This document shows positions 8,732-20,609 of a DNA stretch of 64,000 nt, piece after piece (positions within the stretch are counted from its first letter, which is position 1; each line of letters begins with the position of its first letter). This stretch comes from Actinernus sp. WN-2022 (taxonomy: Eukaryota > Cnidaria > Anthozoa > Actiniaria > Actinernidae). A model generated the notes under the pieces. That model was given only the letters and a program-made list of their open reading frames with translations. It was not told the DNA's origin and did no database searches. A program made the position numbers and the translations under genes. The DNA is taken from contig JAOWCC010000019.1 of NCBI GenBank assembly GCA_030867875.1, forward strand, positions 76,536,861 to 76,600,860, in the 5' to 3' direction.

Positions 8732-10980
8732 TAGCCCGCTCATAATTAAACTTACAGGACTAAATATTTTTTTGAGTATAAATTTATAATTGCATGAAAG
8801 GCCATGAAAAAAAGTTAAGATGTCTGACAGGATGATCAGTTAGTAGTTTCAACCATGCAAATACAGATCTTGACCGGCGACTGACCGGCTGTTATTTTTA
8901 GCCCTCTGGTACTAGATCATGGCTAATTCGAACAATAGTTTAAAGTTTTCAGCCAATTGCAATCAGTTTAAAAAAAGGTACATACATGTATTTTATGCAG
9001 GTTAACCTAGAGGAAGGGAGTGAAAAAGCACTACTTCCATCCATGGGTTCCTTTCAATCCCTCATTCTCCACCCCAGACCCTTCTCTTATTTCTTACTGC
9101 GCATGTTCGATGAAATCGTGATGTGTTGTACCTGTGGATAGCAATGCCACAAACTTTGTTGTGTCCAAAGCAGTTTTTGGTACAACTTTTAGAATACCCG
9201 GCCACTAAAACGTGGGAGTTGTAGCTACTGGCTACATACATACCTGCAATTGTATGGTGTATAGAGGTGGCTACATGGCTTGTAAAACACAAGCATGCCA
9301 GGTATGTGTTCCTTGCTCAATCCAAGTGTGAGTATGGCCAAATTACACAATGTCAATGGTCTAGGTAGTACACAAGCAAAGACTGACAAGCTGAAAGTAT
9401 GTTGTAATGGTTTAGATTATTATTCAAGAATCTGGCAGTTTTACAGCAAGGTTCCGCCATGTGAGTCTTTATCATCTGTGCAGTGCTTCTAAAAATATCA
9501 TCCTCTAAACTTCAAAGGCTTGGAAGCCAACATGAGAGTACATGATTGGATGGAGTTGGATCAAAGACTCATTTCCATGCCTTTCGCTATTCAGAGTAAT
9601 TTGTCCTGCTCTTAGGGAATTCGTAAAGAACATGGTGCATCAACAAGTTCCGAAGGCTACATCAGTCATCACAGCATTCGTGGTTGGAAACTGACAGGTA
9701 TTTGAAAATCAGAATTTATTCAATATTTAGAATTATTGCAAGATCAACCATGATGTGTGATGTATTGATCATTTACAAAATGAAACTTCTTCATGGTACA
9801 ATTACATGTAGAATACCTGCATGTCAAAAGATCACATACATTTGTATAAAAACTGTTCCAAAACTGTGCCAAATTCTCAATTATAGTGCAGGTGTATGTA
9901 GTGTCGTTCTATGAATGATTTTTGGTTGAAAATGGTTAGTTTATTTTTATTTTAGGGTTAGGTTTTAGAAGGTTTCTATGAAAAATTGAGAAAATGGGGA
10001 TGCCAGATCAGTCATTCAATCAATGGTGCTCAGTCAAGCATTAAACAAAACGTTTTTGAAAGCAACTCAACTACGACTTCTTTAATTTGGCTGAGAAAAC
10101 TAAACTTCTCAGAGATTTGTTTTGTTCCTTGGTGATCATAGTATAACAAACTTATACCATGGCATTTCAGGTATTAGTGATTTAAATTGCACCTCGAGCC
10201 TTGGGAAGATTTGTAAAAGTCCCTCAGCATGCAGCCTTGGTACTTCCACAAATCTTCCCTCGGCTCGCAGATAAATTTGTAATAGTAATAGCATGGTTAT
10301 ACCACGAGAAATGTCAAAATTATGAAATCTTATGAGTGGTATTTATGCCAAATATCATGTACAAACCATGCTATTTAGTGTTTATAATATGAGCTAAGAA
10401 TTTTTTGAGGCAATCCCCTCACTGCTTGGTGTGCATGCATCTAAAACCAACGAAATCATATCATGGAGTCGATCATGCTCAGACAGAAAAGGCATGCATA
10501 ACTGCAATAAAAAAGATCTGAAAGAATAGAAAACTTACACATTTTTTTTATTTGGTCCATTTCCTTGTATTTTTTTTAAGTTTTTCATCAAGTTAAAGTC
10601 TTATAATTGTGTGATTCCTTATTGGAGATCCTGCCATGCTGGGGATTTCTGGTCAAATTTCGTCTTGTTCAAGGACTCAAAAACTAAACTATGCTTGAGT
10701 CTTTCACAAAGATTTTGCAACAGGTATCTCAACAACATGATTCTACACTTTTGTAAATTGTCAGTTATGCATATTTGCTTGTTTTAAGCTTGCTTTTCCA
10801 AGATTTTCCCTTCGCACTTTTGGGTAAACGTGTCTGGCGGCATTTTTTAAGACAAGATCAAAAAGACACTGGTAGCATGATGTCCAAATATGGCAAGAGC
10901 TACCATATATGGGTTTGAAATACTAGTATTACGCTGAAATGGTACTGCTCTCAACCAAATGACAGAAATTTCTTAGCTTG
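8732..10980. other. Non-coding stretch
   Basis: No credible gene on either strand; the ORFs present are short and lack domains. 9806-9995 is a degenerate fragment of the GATTGCAG MITE family ('gtcgttctatgaatgatttt', 'agggttaggtttt'). 10195-10268 is a small inverted repeat, described separately. Confidence 0.5.
10195..10268. repeat. Short inverted repeat
   Basis: CGAGCCTTGGGAAGATTTGT at 10195-10214 and an inverted copy with three changes at 10249-10268. Probably the terminal region or core of a small foldback element; the outer limits are not resolved. Confidence 0.5.
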
Positions 10981-11676
10981 TAATTGAAGGGTTGAGTATG
11001 GAAACGACCTATAGATGTGACTTTTTAGTTGTTGTTTTTTCAAATCGTCAAATTCGCCTGAAAACTTCTAAACAACCAGTTTAACAACTGTTTATTACTG
11101 TTTTGGCATTTATATCATGATTACACCGGTAAAAACCTAAAATTATTCACATAGAAACAGTATGTTTGCTTGACAACAATGCTTTCGTCTCCCCATGGGA
11201 CTCTAAAATTATGCATATCTAGTACTGGTTCGTATTCGGTTGAGCAGTTACACTGTTATTCTCCTGTTTATCGGGATTTTCACTTTCTCTTGATCGAAGA
11301 CTTAACCCGATCTTAATGCGTCTGTGCTGTAGAGTTTTAGTTTATGGCTGGACTTTGTCACTTTGAAGTTAAGGCAGATTTCATGTTTAAAAACTATTCT
11401 ACAGAAAAGCAAAAGATTGTTCACAGCTGTGATAATCATATTAGTAGAAGTGCTCAAATGCACACAAACTAGTACTAGATACATGTATGCATAATTTTAT
11501 AGTCATTTCTATGTGAAGAATTTTAGGTTTTTACTGGTGTAATCGCGATATAAATGCCAAAACAGTAATAAACAGTTGTCACACTGGTTGTATAGAAGTT
11601 TTCAGGCGAATTTGACAATTTGAAAAAAATCACTAAAAAGTCACATAGGTCGTTTTCATACTCAACCCTTCAATTA
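10981..11676. mobile_element. Foldback element with ~175-bp arms
   Basis: The left arm 10981-11158 and right arm 11505-11676 are inverted copies at roughly 90% identity, starting TAATTGAAGGGTTGAGTATG. About 345 bp of unique sequence lies between them. No coding capacity. Target duplication not identified. Confidence 0.75.
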
Positions 11677-12037
11677 TAAAAATCGCTAATACTCCTCATG
11701 CCATGGTATAACTTATAATTACATGTATATATGTACGTATTGGTTCTGCCCATTTGAGATCCCTAATGGTTTAAGTCTTGTGACTGTACACATGATGTTC
11801 ATTAATTGATGGTAAGTATATACATTGTACTTAATCAGTTCTTCCAACCTACATTTATATACATTTGTAGTTCCAATCCCCCAAGATACACAAAAAACTG
11901 TATAACATGTGGATACCACCTTTAAAAGAACACATGCAATATCCCAGCATAGATCCTCAGTTGGTCAAGTCATTAAAGGTCAGTCGGTCTAGCTTTCTTA
12001 ATCTTCATGCAAATTTACAACATTCTGGCTTATCTAT

Positions 12038-12459
12038 AAGGGACTGGTCATAAAGTATAGGGGGTGGGCTGGTAAAAAAGAGGGGGATGGGTCACTATTT
12101 TTCAACATGGAAAAAAGGGTGGGCCAAGAAAAATCATGCACTACATCAGGGTTAGGGTCATGCCTTAATTTGCTTCAAAGTTGTCCCAAAGTGCAGGAAA
12201 TGTCATTTCAGAGGCCTTAGATTTGAGGGATAATTAGAGGTAAACAAGGGGTTTACAGCCTACATGTATGTTTGGCTTTGAAAGAAGTCGCAACATGTTT
12301 CTAATGCTTCCCTCTAGGATGATATAAATGGTGGTTGTGTGTGTGTGTGTGTGGGGGGTCTATCAATTCTGTGCAAGGCTTCATTAGGGTGGGGGCCATG
12401 AAAAACGATTTTTCCAGCCCACCCCCCCTATACATGTACTTTATGACCCTGAGTCCCTA
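12038..12459. mobile_element. MITE-like element
   Basis: The terminal inverted repeats are about 35-45 bp. The left begins AAGGGACTGGTCATAAAGTA (12038) and the right ends with the complement (ACTTTATGACCCTGAGTCCCT). Each continues into a run of G or C and then TGGGCTGG / CCAGCCCA. The interior contains a TG microsatellite. Non-coding. Confidence 0.65.
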
Positions 12460-12668
12460 AGTGCCCCCTTACAATATGTATTGTGTTTTAAGAAATCTTC
12501 CTAAACTTTAAAATGTTGGGATTAGCAATATTAAAACCTTTCAAATGCATGATTCACAAAAGTGAGAATGAGCTCAGGTAGCTTATTTATAATAATTAAG
12601 GGCAATGGCTGACTGATTTCAAATAAAGTTCTGTTATTTCAGTGAAATTGAACTGAAACTGAACTCCT

Positions 12669-12851
12669 AGAGCAGAGTTTGTATGAGTGGACAAACTACG
12701 GCATGCCCATAACCGTGCTGTGCTGTACTAACTCTGTGATTTGATTGAATCAGCAAGACAAAAACAATAGGAAACCATTTCAACATCATGGCATGCAGTA
12801 CGGTAACCATGCTGTAGTTTGTCCCACTCATATGATTTCAAATATGCTCTA
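12669..12851. mobile_element. Small foldback element
   Basis: Inverted arms: TAGAGCAGAGTTTG...ATGAGTGGACAAACTACGGCATG from 12669, and the imperfect complement ending AATATGCTCTA at 12851. 183 bp, non-coding. Confidence 0.6.
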
Positions 12852-13439
12852 ATATAAAAGCTACTGTATGGTACTCAAATTTCAGACATTTGTACACTTG
12901 TATTTGTATGCTTTTTTATCTGACAATTAAGGTTGATTTTCTCATATTTGCTAACCAGTGAGTGCATGCATGCTCGATCATTAATTGCTGTCACCAGACA
13001 GTGTAAATTTATAAAACATGCAGTATTTCATGAATATTGCATATATATACTTATGGTCTATAGATTAGTTACATGGCCATTGGCTGTCAATAAGGGCAGT
13101 AACCCATAAACCTGTTGCAGATGAGCTCACTCAATGTTACAGGTGATGGTCACTATGTTCAATTCAATTTGCTAACAAAGTAAGGCAAATATTATGGGTG
13201 CAGTATCATACATGAATGGAATGGGTGCTTAAAAAGTTATTGACAGCCCTGGCCATAGCTTAAAACTGATCGATATGGTTAATTTATATGGGCTGGTGGA
13301 GATTATTAAAGTATGTGGTTATACCTACATCATGTACATATTTCAGTTTCAGTTTATTTACACTTCAGAAGCAAGTTGCATTTACACGATAGTTTGACAA
13401 TTAGAGAATTACAAGATTACATATATGAAGAATAGATTA

Positions 13440-14359
13440 GATAATAATAATAATAATAATGTCTTTAATAAATCACCGATAAAATACAGATCGTGTGTTA
13501 CAGCAGCTATAAATAATAAAGCATAAATATACAACTCATAATATAACAAAAAGTATGTGGGAACAAAGACTATTGAATAGCTAGGTTATACCTAAAGATT
13601 AATCTATTTACAAAATATTTTTTTAAACGAACAGTATTAAATTTCGGCCACTGAGAAGACTGACATCTTAAGGTTCTAGATGAGGACTTGATTTTGGGCA
13701 AAAGTAGCTTAAGAGGATGGTTGCTGTTGTTACATAGTTTGTAAAAAAGTTTCTTATCATATAGTTCAAGTAGTTCTCTAATGAGGATATTCTTGGAAGT
13801 GTATCGTCTCTCATAGTATCTGTCAAGGAAACATTGGACAGTGGACAAGTCAGCCTCAGAGGAGCCATACACGGATAGTCCATAAGTAATCTTAGAGATA
13901 ATTATACTGCTAAAGAACAGGTCAATTTCCGACTGATTAAAACCTTCCTTTCTAAGAGATCTTAAGACAAAAAGGCATTTGTTTGCTTCACTAAGCTTAT
14001 TTTTAACGTGACTAGAGAACTTGCAATCTTGTTGGAAAGTGATACCTAAGATATTTAACTCTTTTTGTTGAGGAATGCCTTCAGTGCCGGTATAGTGTTC
14101 AGTGTTAACTTTTTTACGAAAAATAAGCTCATTGCATTTTGATAAGTACGTTACATGACATTTGATTCGTATAAGACCAGTCTCTAAAATATCTAACGTA
14201 GTCTTCAGCTACATCAGCCGTGTCCTTCCATGCTGGAACAATAATTGAGGAATCATCAGCATATTTGACTAATGCTGCATCGGTGTTAGGTTTAACATTA
14301 AGATCGTTTAGGAAAATATTAAAAAGATAGGGCCCGCTTACATTCCCTTGAACTGTGCC
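13440..14359 (-). pseudogene. 3' half of a LINE (reverse transcriptase C-terminus)
   Basis: Read on the minus strand, this continues the element at 15665-17305. RT motifs [20 protein letters not shown] and KYADDSS are at 14383-14270. A frameshift lies near 14150. Then comes the thumb and C-terminal part (YGSSEADLSTVQCFLDRYYERRY). The element ends at 13440-13461 with an (ATT)n tail on the minus strand. The YADD box and the APE-type endonuclease upstream place it in the Jockey/CR1/L2 group of LINEs. It is dead: frameshifts, plus the insertion at 14369. Confidence 0.85.
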
Positions 14360-14368
14360 CTTGTTGAC

Positions 14369-15664
14369 GGCTAAAGTGAACAAGTTGCACCGTAAATTTG
14401 TTGTCGGTAAGTGGTCGGCCGACAGCTTACCAACAGCTTACCGACAGCTTACCGACAGCTTACCGACAGCTTACCGACAGCTTACCGACAGCTTACCGAC
14501 AGCTTACCGACAGCTTACCGACAGCTTACCGACAGCTTACCAACAGCTTACCAACTGCTTACCGACAGTACTTGACGAATGGTTTCCACAGGGAATTTTC
14601 GTCTCAAAGTAAAATCCAGCTGATAGTACAAATAGGGAATTTTCGTCTCAAACTCAAAGTGTGCGTATGTGCGTAACTACTCGCTACGCTCTTGATATCA
14701 CGTAGCTTTCCAATGTTAGAACGAAATTTGTCAATAGCATATTCTTACTACGTTGTAGATAGTTGGATATTGATGAAAATAGTGTACTCATTATATATGT
14801 CTTTTCTTCTTTGCATCATATTCTCGATTCAAATCCGTGAGTTGATTAGTGAACCCGCGCCATCTTGGATTCCCACGTGATATCACGTGTTCTTTAACTG
14901 CGTCAAACTGCGGCAAACTGCGGCAAATCTAATATTTTAGAATCCTGACTTTTTGACGCAGGGTATTTACCAAAACCATCTTGCTGTACGTTTGTAAAAC
15001 TGTTTGTCATGAATTCGAATTCGCGTTGGCATTCGAAAAATTGCCCGAATTATGTTTGCAAGACTTTAGCACAATACTGTAGTTATCGTACGTGAGATCG
15101 CACTGTATCGAAGGAGTTTATCGTTGTCACAACGTTGGGAAACTTTGGAAACTATTAAGCGTATTTTGGTTCCAAATTTTCTTGAGCCAGTATGAGATAA
15201 TGATTCATGCGCTTTCAGACTGATTGTCTGGTTTTTGACACAACAGGAGAGGCCCAACAGTGAATGCCGCGGATATTTTAATTTGTTATCTGTTATCGAA
15301 GCGGTTTATCGTTGCCAGAACGTTGGAAACTTAAGAAGGTATAAAGCATATTTTGGTTCAAATGAGTCAACCACAGCTTACCGACAGCTTACCGACAGCT
15401 TACCAACAGCTTACCGACAGCTTACCAACAGCTTACCGACAGCTTACCAACCACTTACCGACACAATTTTACCGACCACTTACCAACCACTTACCGACAG
15501 CTTACCGACCACTTACCAACCACTTACCGACCACTTACCGACCACTTACCAACCACTTACCGACCACTTACCGACCACTTACCAACCACTTACCGACCAC
15601 TTACCGACCACTTACCGACCACTTACCGACAACGTATTTACGGTGCAACTTGTTCACTTTAGCC
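14369..15664. mobile_element. TIR element with subterminal 11-bp arrays, 9-bp TSD
   Basis: The perfect 29-bp terminal inverted repeats (14369-14397 and 15636-15664) begin GGCTAAAGTGAACAAG. They extend with two mismatches to about 50 bp. CTTGTTGAC flanks both sides (14360-14368 and 15665-15673), a perfect 9-bp target duplication, and removing the insert makes the LINE frame continuous. Inside the ends are arrays of 11 bp: ACCGACAGCTT on the left (~14418-14570) and ACCGACAGCTT grading into ACC(G/A)ACCACTT on the right (~15374-15630). The ~800-bp centre has no credible gene; it includes the 16-bp palindrome CACGTGATATCACGTG near 14874. A 9-bp duplication fits Mutator-like or Merlin elements. The element is non-autonomous. 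Confidence 0.93.
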
Positions 15665-17305
15665 CTTGTTGACATGTATCCAATCACAAGAAATACTGTT
15701 AGAGACCACCCTCTGTTTTCTGTTACTAAGAAAGCTTATGTACCAATTAATTATATAAGAGTTCAGTGGGAGAAGTTTAAGTTTAGAGGAAAGTATACTA
15801 TGGTTAACAAAATCAAAGGCCTTGCTAAAGTCCATGGCAAACAGTCTAACCGCATTACTTTTCGGATCATCTAAGTCTCCAAGCAATTTGTGTTGTATAC
15901 ACAACAAGGCATCAGTACAATTTCCACCGATTCTGTAAGCAAACTGTGATAGACAGGTTGTCTTCCAGGGTGTCACTCAGATAAGCTCTATAGACCACTC
16001 ACTCAAAGGCTCTTGCAATCACCGAGGTTACATTTATCCCTCTATAATCAGAGTTTACAAGAGGTATGTCAATCTTAGGTACAGGGTTTATATTTGCTTC
16101 CTTCCAGAAAATAGGCCAGGTTTGTGTGTGCAGGGACATGTTCCAGACCTTTGTGACCACATGTGATAGAAGGTCTGCATGGTCCTTCCAAACGCAATAG
16201 GGGATGAGATCAGGGCCAGTTGCAGTTTTCTTTAATTTACTCAAAATGTCCAACGTCTGGAGTTCAGTAATCTCAGGGATATGGTTCTCATTGTCAGTAC
16301 TAACAAGCTCAGGTTCAATATAGTTATTGTCGTTGAACAATCTGCCAATGTATTGGTTAAGCTCATTCAATGCATCTTTATCAAATGACAGTACTTTATT
16401 AGCCTTCCTATTTGACAGTGAGTCTACCCTTTTCCACCAGGTCCGAGTGCCTAAATTACCAGGAGCTCCAAGGTTCCTACGATTGTCAGAGATAATTTCG
16501 GAAATTCTCTTATTAATAGTTTTTAGATGCTCAGTGTTCGAGATTGATAGCTTGGACCTGTCACTAAGCAGGGATTTAACAAGTGGAGTGATCCACAAAG
16601 GGTCTCGAGTAGACATGGAAACAGTTCTACGTAGCAGGCATGCATCCAGGTGTCCAAGTATTTTGGATTCAAGTTTTGAAACAGCATCATCAACATTACT
16701 GGCTGACAATACCTCATTCCAGTTTTCATTCTTGATATTAATCTGGAAAGCAGTTTTACGATGTTCTCTACAGTCTCTTAGTTGATATTTAATCTGTATG
16801 GGTTTGAGCTTAGTTGCGGCTGGTACCACAACTCCTTTGTGATCTGTGCGCATCGTCGCTTGTATAGGATAACATTTGCGGAAAAGATCAGGTCTATTCG
16901 TAAGACAATTATCCAGGATTGCCTCACCTCTAGTGGGGAAGTCAACAAGAGCAGTTAGTTCTGTAAGTGATTGTAAACGATCCAGATTAAGACGATTTAG
17001 ATCTCCACCAAATATTACAACACTATCAGGATTATCATCTAAGTAGTGTTCAATAGTACATGTATCTATCAAATGGTCTATAAAGTTCTGCTCAGGATAT
17101 TTGGCCGCTGGGGGGTGATAGGCTCCACACACAAGCATTCGATGGCCAGATGGGAGTAGGACTGTAAGGGTAATAAGTTTGTATAGCTTGGATCTGCAGA
17201 CTTCGATAACTTTAATGTTATTCCTCACATAAACAGCAACACCTGTATAAGCTTTCGAGCTAATACCACTGCCACATGAAAAGTTTAAAAGATATCCTTA
17301 GTAGC
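15665..17305 (-). pseudogene. 5' half of a LINE (endonuclease and start of RT)
   Basis: On the minus strand, 17300-15999 encodes the C-terminal half of an APE-type endonuclease (VVIFGGDLNRLN; DNCLTNRPDLF; TDHKGVV), a linker and the RT N-terminus (DLIPYCVWKD; YRGINV). A TGA stop and a frameshift occur at about 15980-16000. The frame then continues ([19 protein letters not shown]) to the insertion point at 15673. The endonuclease N-terminus is missing: frame and similarity fade at about 17305, so the copy is 5'-truncated. No intact ORF1. Confidence 0.85.
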
Positions 17306-17775
17306 TCTGACACCATATAATCATGCATAGAGGCCTGACTAATACATTTTCCCCAAATTCATATTAATTAACCTAATATATATATATATTTTTTAAAGAT
17401 GAAAGTCATGCCTATATCTGTATGAGACATATATGTTAACAAGAAATGGGTCTTCCTTCCTAAAACCCAAAAAGTTTATAATGTGACTCAAATTGGGTAA
17501 ACCTAAACTTCAAAGTGATAGCATTTCTCAAGGTTTTAATGGGTTTCAATGTGCTACACGGCGAAACAATGTACTCTCTCCTCCAGCCTAAGCTAGATTA
17601 AGTTTTGCATTGCAATGAACTACATTAAATTATGTACTTATTTTGATCAGAAATACTAGAAAATACCTTTACTAATCTTAAAATCAACACACAAGCACAT
17701 AATATGTGGTGGTTCTAATCAGCTAGCCCCATACACGGACAGCCTACTTTATTTACTTTACATCCAGGTATCCTA

Positions 17776-18039
17776 ATGCACCTATCAATGTTAAGCCTGA
17801 GGGGGTGCAAGGGGTGGGGATTTGACAGGCAGGGCTACCCTGATGGTGGGGATTTTGACATAAGCTGCTTGCCCAGGGTATTTATATTTATAGGAAACAA
17901 GGAAGAAAGGGCAGATATTTCATATTTTTGACCAAACATATTGTCCCAAGGGTGAGAAATTTGAATTTTTGTTAGGACAAAATGTCAAATCCCCACCCCT
18001 TGCCTGACCCCCTCCCTCCCTTAACATTGATAGGTGCAT
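17776..18039. mobile_element. MITE with 19-bp TIRs
   Basis: Perfect terminal inverted repeats ATGCACCTATCAATGTTAA (17776-17794) and its complement at 18021-18039. Next to these is a G-rich/C-rich pair (GGGGTGGGGATTTGAC / GTCAAATCCCCACCCC-like). 264 bp, non-coding. The ends are related to those of the larger foldback at 396-933. Confidence 0.75.
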
Positions 18040-18470
18040 AAAATTAGACTATTTGAGTGAGATTTGCAGAACCACATTTATAACTGAATAATCCCAACAC
18101 TTTTCCTTATAAACATACTACATATTCAATATATTCAGTATAAATATTACATATTCAACTAATCTAGCAAGATCTGTTTGGCTGGCACTTAATTAACAGC
18201 AAAAACAATATACAGTGTTTCCTATCGATTAGGAACTAATTTGTCTTTTCAGACTCGGACAGAGAAATTATGGGATACAAAGACCAGAAACGTCAGATAC
18301 TGTCATTTTCTCTTTAAATGAAAAACAGGAAAGTGTGGTATACATGTATCTCTTAAAGTGAAAAATTAAGTACTCAATTATTTGCAAGTTAATTGAGGCA
18401 TATATATATGTTAACACAAAAGGAGCCTTTGTTGCCAAACAAAGCCCTTTTCGTGTTTAAACGTGCTTCA

Positions 18471-18626
18471 TATAGACCCATGGCATCCAATTTAAAAAGC
18501 TATTGCCCTGGTAACGTGAACATGTCAGGCTTAGTCAGTCAACACAAAAGCTTTTGAATGTGTAAGCAACGCTAGTCAGTCCTAAACAATAGTTAAATTG
18601 GATGCCATTTTTCGAATGGGTCTATA
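18471..18626. mobile_element. Small foldback element
   Basis: TATAGACCCAT...GGCATCCAATTTA at the left is inverted at 18594-18626. 156 bp, non-coding. The loop contains 'ttagtcagtcaacacaaaag' and 'ctagtcagtcctaaac', possibly a further internal repeat. Confidence 0.55.
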
Positions 18627-19052
18627 GATCTAGTATGAATTATTGGTGCATGCATGTAAGTACTTTACCCTTAATTTCAGTTTTTGTTTCCTTTTAAGGA
18701 TTCAAAGTTGTTTGTGTACATCAAGAGGCGTTGCCATTTTGGAAGTGCAGGTATTGTTTCATGGCTGTTCCTGTGACAAGAATATTTTAAGGCCAAACTA
18801 GTTGACACCTTTGGAAAAACAATGGATATATCATTAGAAGGTATATTAATGAATATCTTCTAATATCTAAAATAATGTAAGTTGCTACAAGCTACAGTAC
18901 ATGTATCTGCTCTTAAATTATAACCGTATTATGTACATTATTTTTTCTGCCATAGATTCATTCAAAGTTTCATGCCTGAATATTTAATTAAGATCATATA
19001 TAATTATCTCATATTCCACGAAATTTTAAAATACATGTAAGACAACTGTGGC

Positions 19053-19184
19053 TAGCTTCCTCCACAGGCATCTATTTATATGACAGAGGGGTCATTTCCT
19101 ATCTGCTCTCATTATACCACAGGATGCCCGATTTTCTTAAGCCTCTTAAAAGGCTTCATCTAGAGATGCCTGCAGAGGAGGCTA
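19053..19184. repeat. Imperfect inverted repeat
   Basis: TAGCTTCCTCCACAGGCATCT at 19053-19073 is matched inversely (three changes) at 19164-19184. Probably a degraded foldback element. Confidence 0.45.
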
Positions 19185-20152
19185 AACTGTGGCAGCTATA
19201 AGGCAAGATGAAATGGACAAGGGAGCTGGAATTTCTTTTTTATAGGGGGGTCTTAAACGGTCCCTGGAATTACGATATATGTTGATTAAACCATGCCAAT
19301 TGATGTCTTGTATTTTGTACATGTACATATAATAATATGTGTATGTAAATTCTAACTTCTGTTGTCAGTATTTTGTTACTATACTAGGGTTCTGCAATAG
19401 TGAAATATCTGAACAGATCGAGCAACTCCCGTTTAAAGCGAATCAAGGCCCACCTTAGTTACATGAACCCAGACCACTTTATGTTGCATACTAAACTGTT
19501 TCTATGGTTTCATAACCGAAACAAAAGGTCCAAACAGGATTGAATGCGTCATATCCTTTTATTGTTGCGTTACTACGATCTCATACTCGGTACATCTGAT
19601 CTCAATCGTGTCTGCTTCAATTCATCGAGTTCATCTCAACACAGCCCGCCACACCGCACCATCCCAATGGTATGCCTTCCATAAGGTAGTTGGTTCGAAT
19701 CCGACAGGGACATGTGGTACGCGACTGTTAGCACATCTTTCATACATTTCAGTGCCATGGCCCGGTTACATAAAACCTCTTAAGTGTTCACTTTAAGAGG
19801 GACACTTAAGAATCCGTTACGGGTACACTTACAGGTGTTGCATGAAACATACAATGTACTTCGTGTTCTCGTACTGTTCGAGCTGCGTGTTGATTTACAG
19901 GTTCATTAAGGCCACACGTAGAGTGAATGGTTCTTATAAACAAATACAGTTAAGATATGCATAAAGAATTTAGTACACCTTTGAGTTTGTGTCATATTAT
20001 ATATAATAGAGGTTCGGTGGGTTTTGTGAAAAATATAAATATTGGAATACTAACAGTAATTAAATTTTATTTCCAGAAAACAGCATTGAAGAAATGATGA
20101 ATTTTAAAGTATTTAGTTTACATGAATCAAGCTTAGTTATCGCGTGTAAAGT

Positions 20153-20523
20153 CACAGGTAGCCCAAGCTTGGGATCTGTATAATATTTAACAGCATTTGT
20201 ATGGGATTTTTTAGTTTTCCATGTACAATGTAAATCTTGAATTAAACTCGACAAAAACCTATACAGTGTCTTCTTGTGTTCCTTAACTATGTCTGTGCCA
20301 TGTTACAGCGAATTTCAGCAAAATTTTCCCTGGTTAGGGTTTTAAGGGAAAATTTTGCTGAAATTCGCTGTAACATGGCACAGACATAGTTAAGGAACAC
20401 AAGAAGACACTGTATAGGTTTTTGTCGAGTTTAATTCAAGATTTACATTGTACATGGAAAACTAAAAAATCCCATACAAATGCTGTTAAATATTATACAG
20501 ATCCCAAGCTTGGGCTACCTGTG
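20153..20523. mobile_element. Perfect 178-bp hairpin MITE with 7-bp TSD
   Basis: The arms 20153-20330 and 20346-20523 are exact reverse complements over all 178 bases that I could compare. The loop is only 15 nt (TGGTTAGGGTTTTAA). The ends read CACAGGTAGCCCAAGCTTGG. GTAAAGT flanks both sides (20146-20152, 20524-20530), a 7-bp target duplication. An element with the same kind of ends is at 50475-50684. No coding capacity; apparent frames are the two strands of the same arm. Confidence 0.93.
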
Positions 20524-20609
20524 GTAAAGTTTCTCTTTATACAGCCTAATCTTTAGGTCAAGTAACTGTACCTTCTTTGTAAGAATTCTCGTTAATTTCG
20601 TGTTCTTCA

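Larger units (their letters stand above)
11677..13439. other. Non-coding stretch with small foldbacks
   Basis: No gene. It contains the two elements at 12038-12459 and 12669-12851, a short (GT)n tract at about 12337-12352, and ordinary AT-rich sequence. Bases 13345-13435 ('cagtttcagtttatttacacttcagaagcaagt') resemble the 3' end of another retroelement; a partial match is at about 22128-22155. Confidence 0.5.
17306..20145. other. Non-coding stretch with foldbacks
   Basis: No gene. Contains elements listed at 17776-18039, 18471-18626 and 19053-19184, a short TA run near 17375, and a tRNA-like B-box motif (GGTTCGAATCC, ~19690) without a clear A box or cloverleaf, probably a SINE remnant. Confidence 0.5.

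Noticed and set aside
9062..9914. Several ORFs of 65-76 codons in the 9-10 kb region
   Set aside because: No domains, no splice context and no repetition of pattern; expected by chance in this amount of sequence.
14418..15630. CRISPR-like arrays
   Set aside because: Units are contiguous without spacers, and the genome is eukaryotic. The same applies to the arrays at 2251, 22665, 24345, 35711 and 47491.
14355..15874. ORFs rich in [11 protein letters not shown]
   Set aside because: Driven by the 11-bp arrays of the transposon; 33 bp makes 11 residues in any open frame. No start context or domain.
19680..19705. Possible tRNA gene (GGTTCGAATCC)
   Set aside because: No A box, acceptor stem or anticodon arm could be drawn; probably a SINE scrap.
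20060..20254. ORF on the minus strand through the hairpin arm
   Set aside because: Lies in a non-coding MITE arm, and the same frame is mirrored in the other arm.
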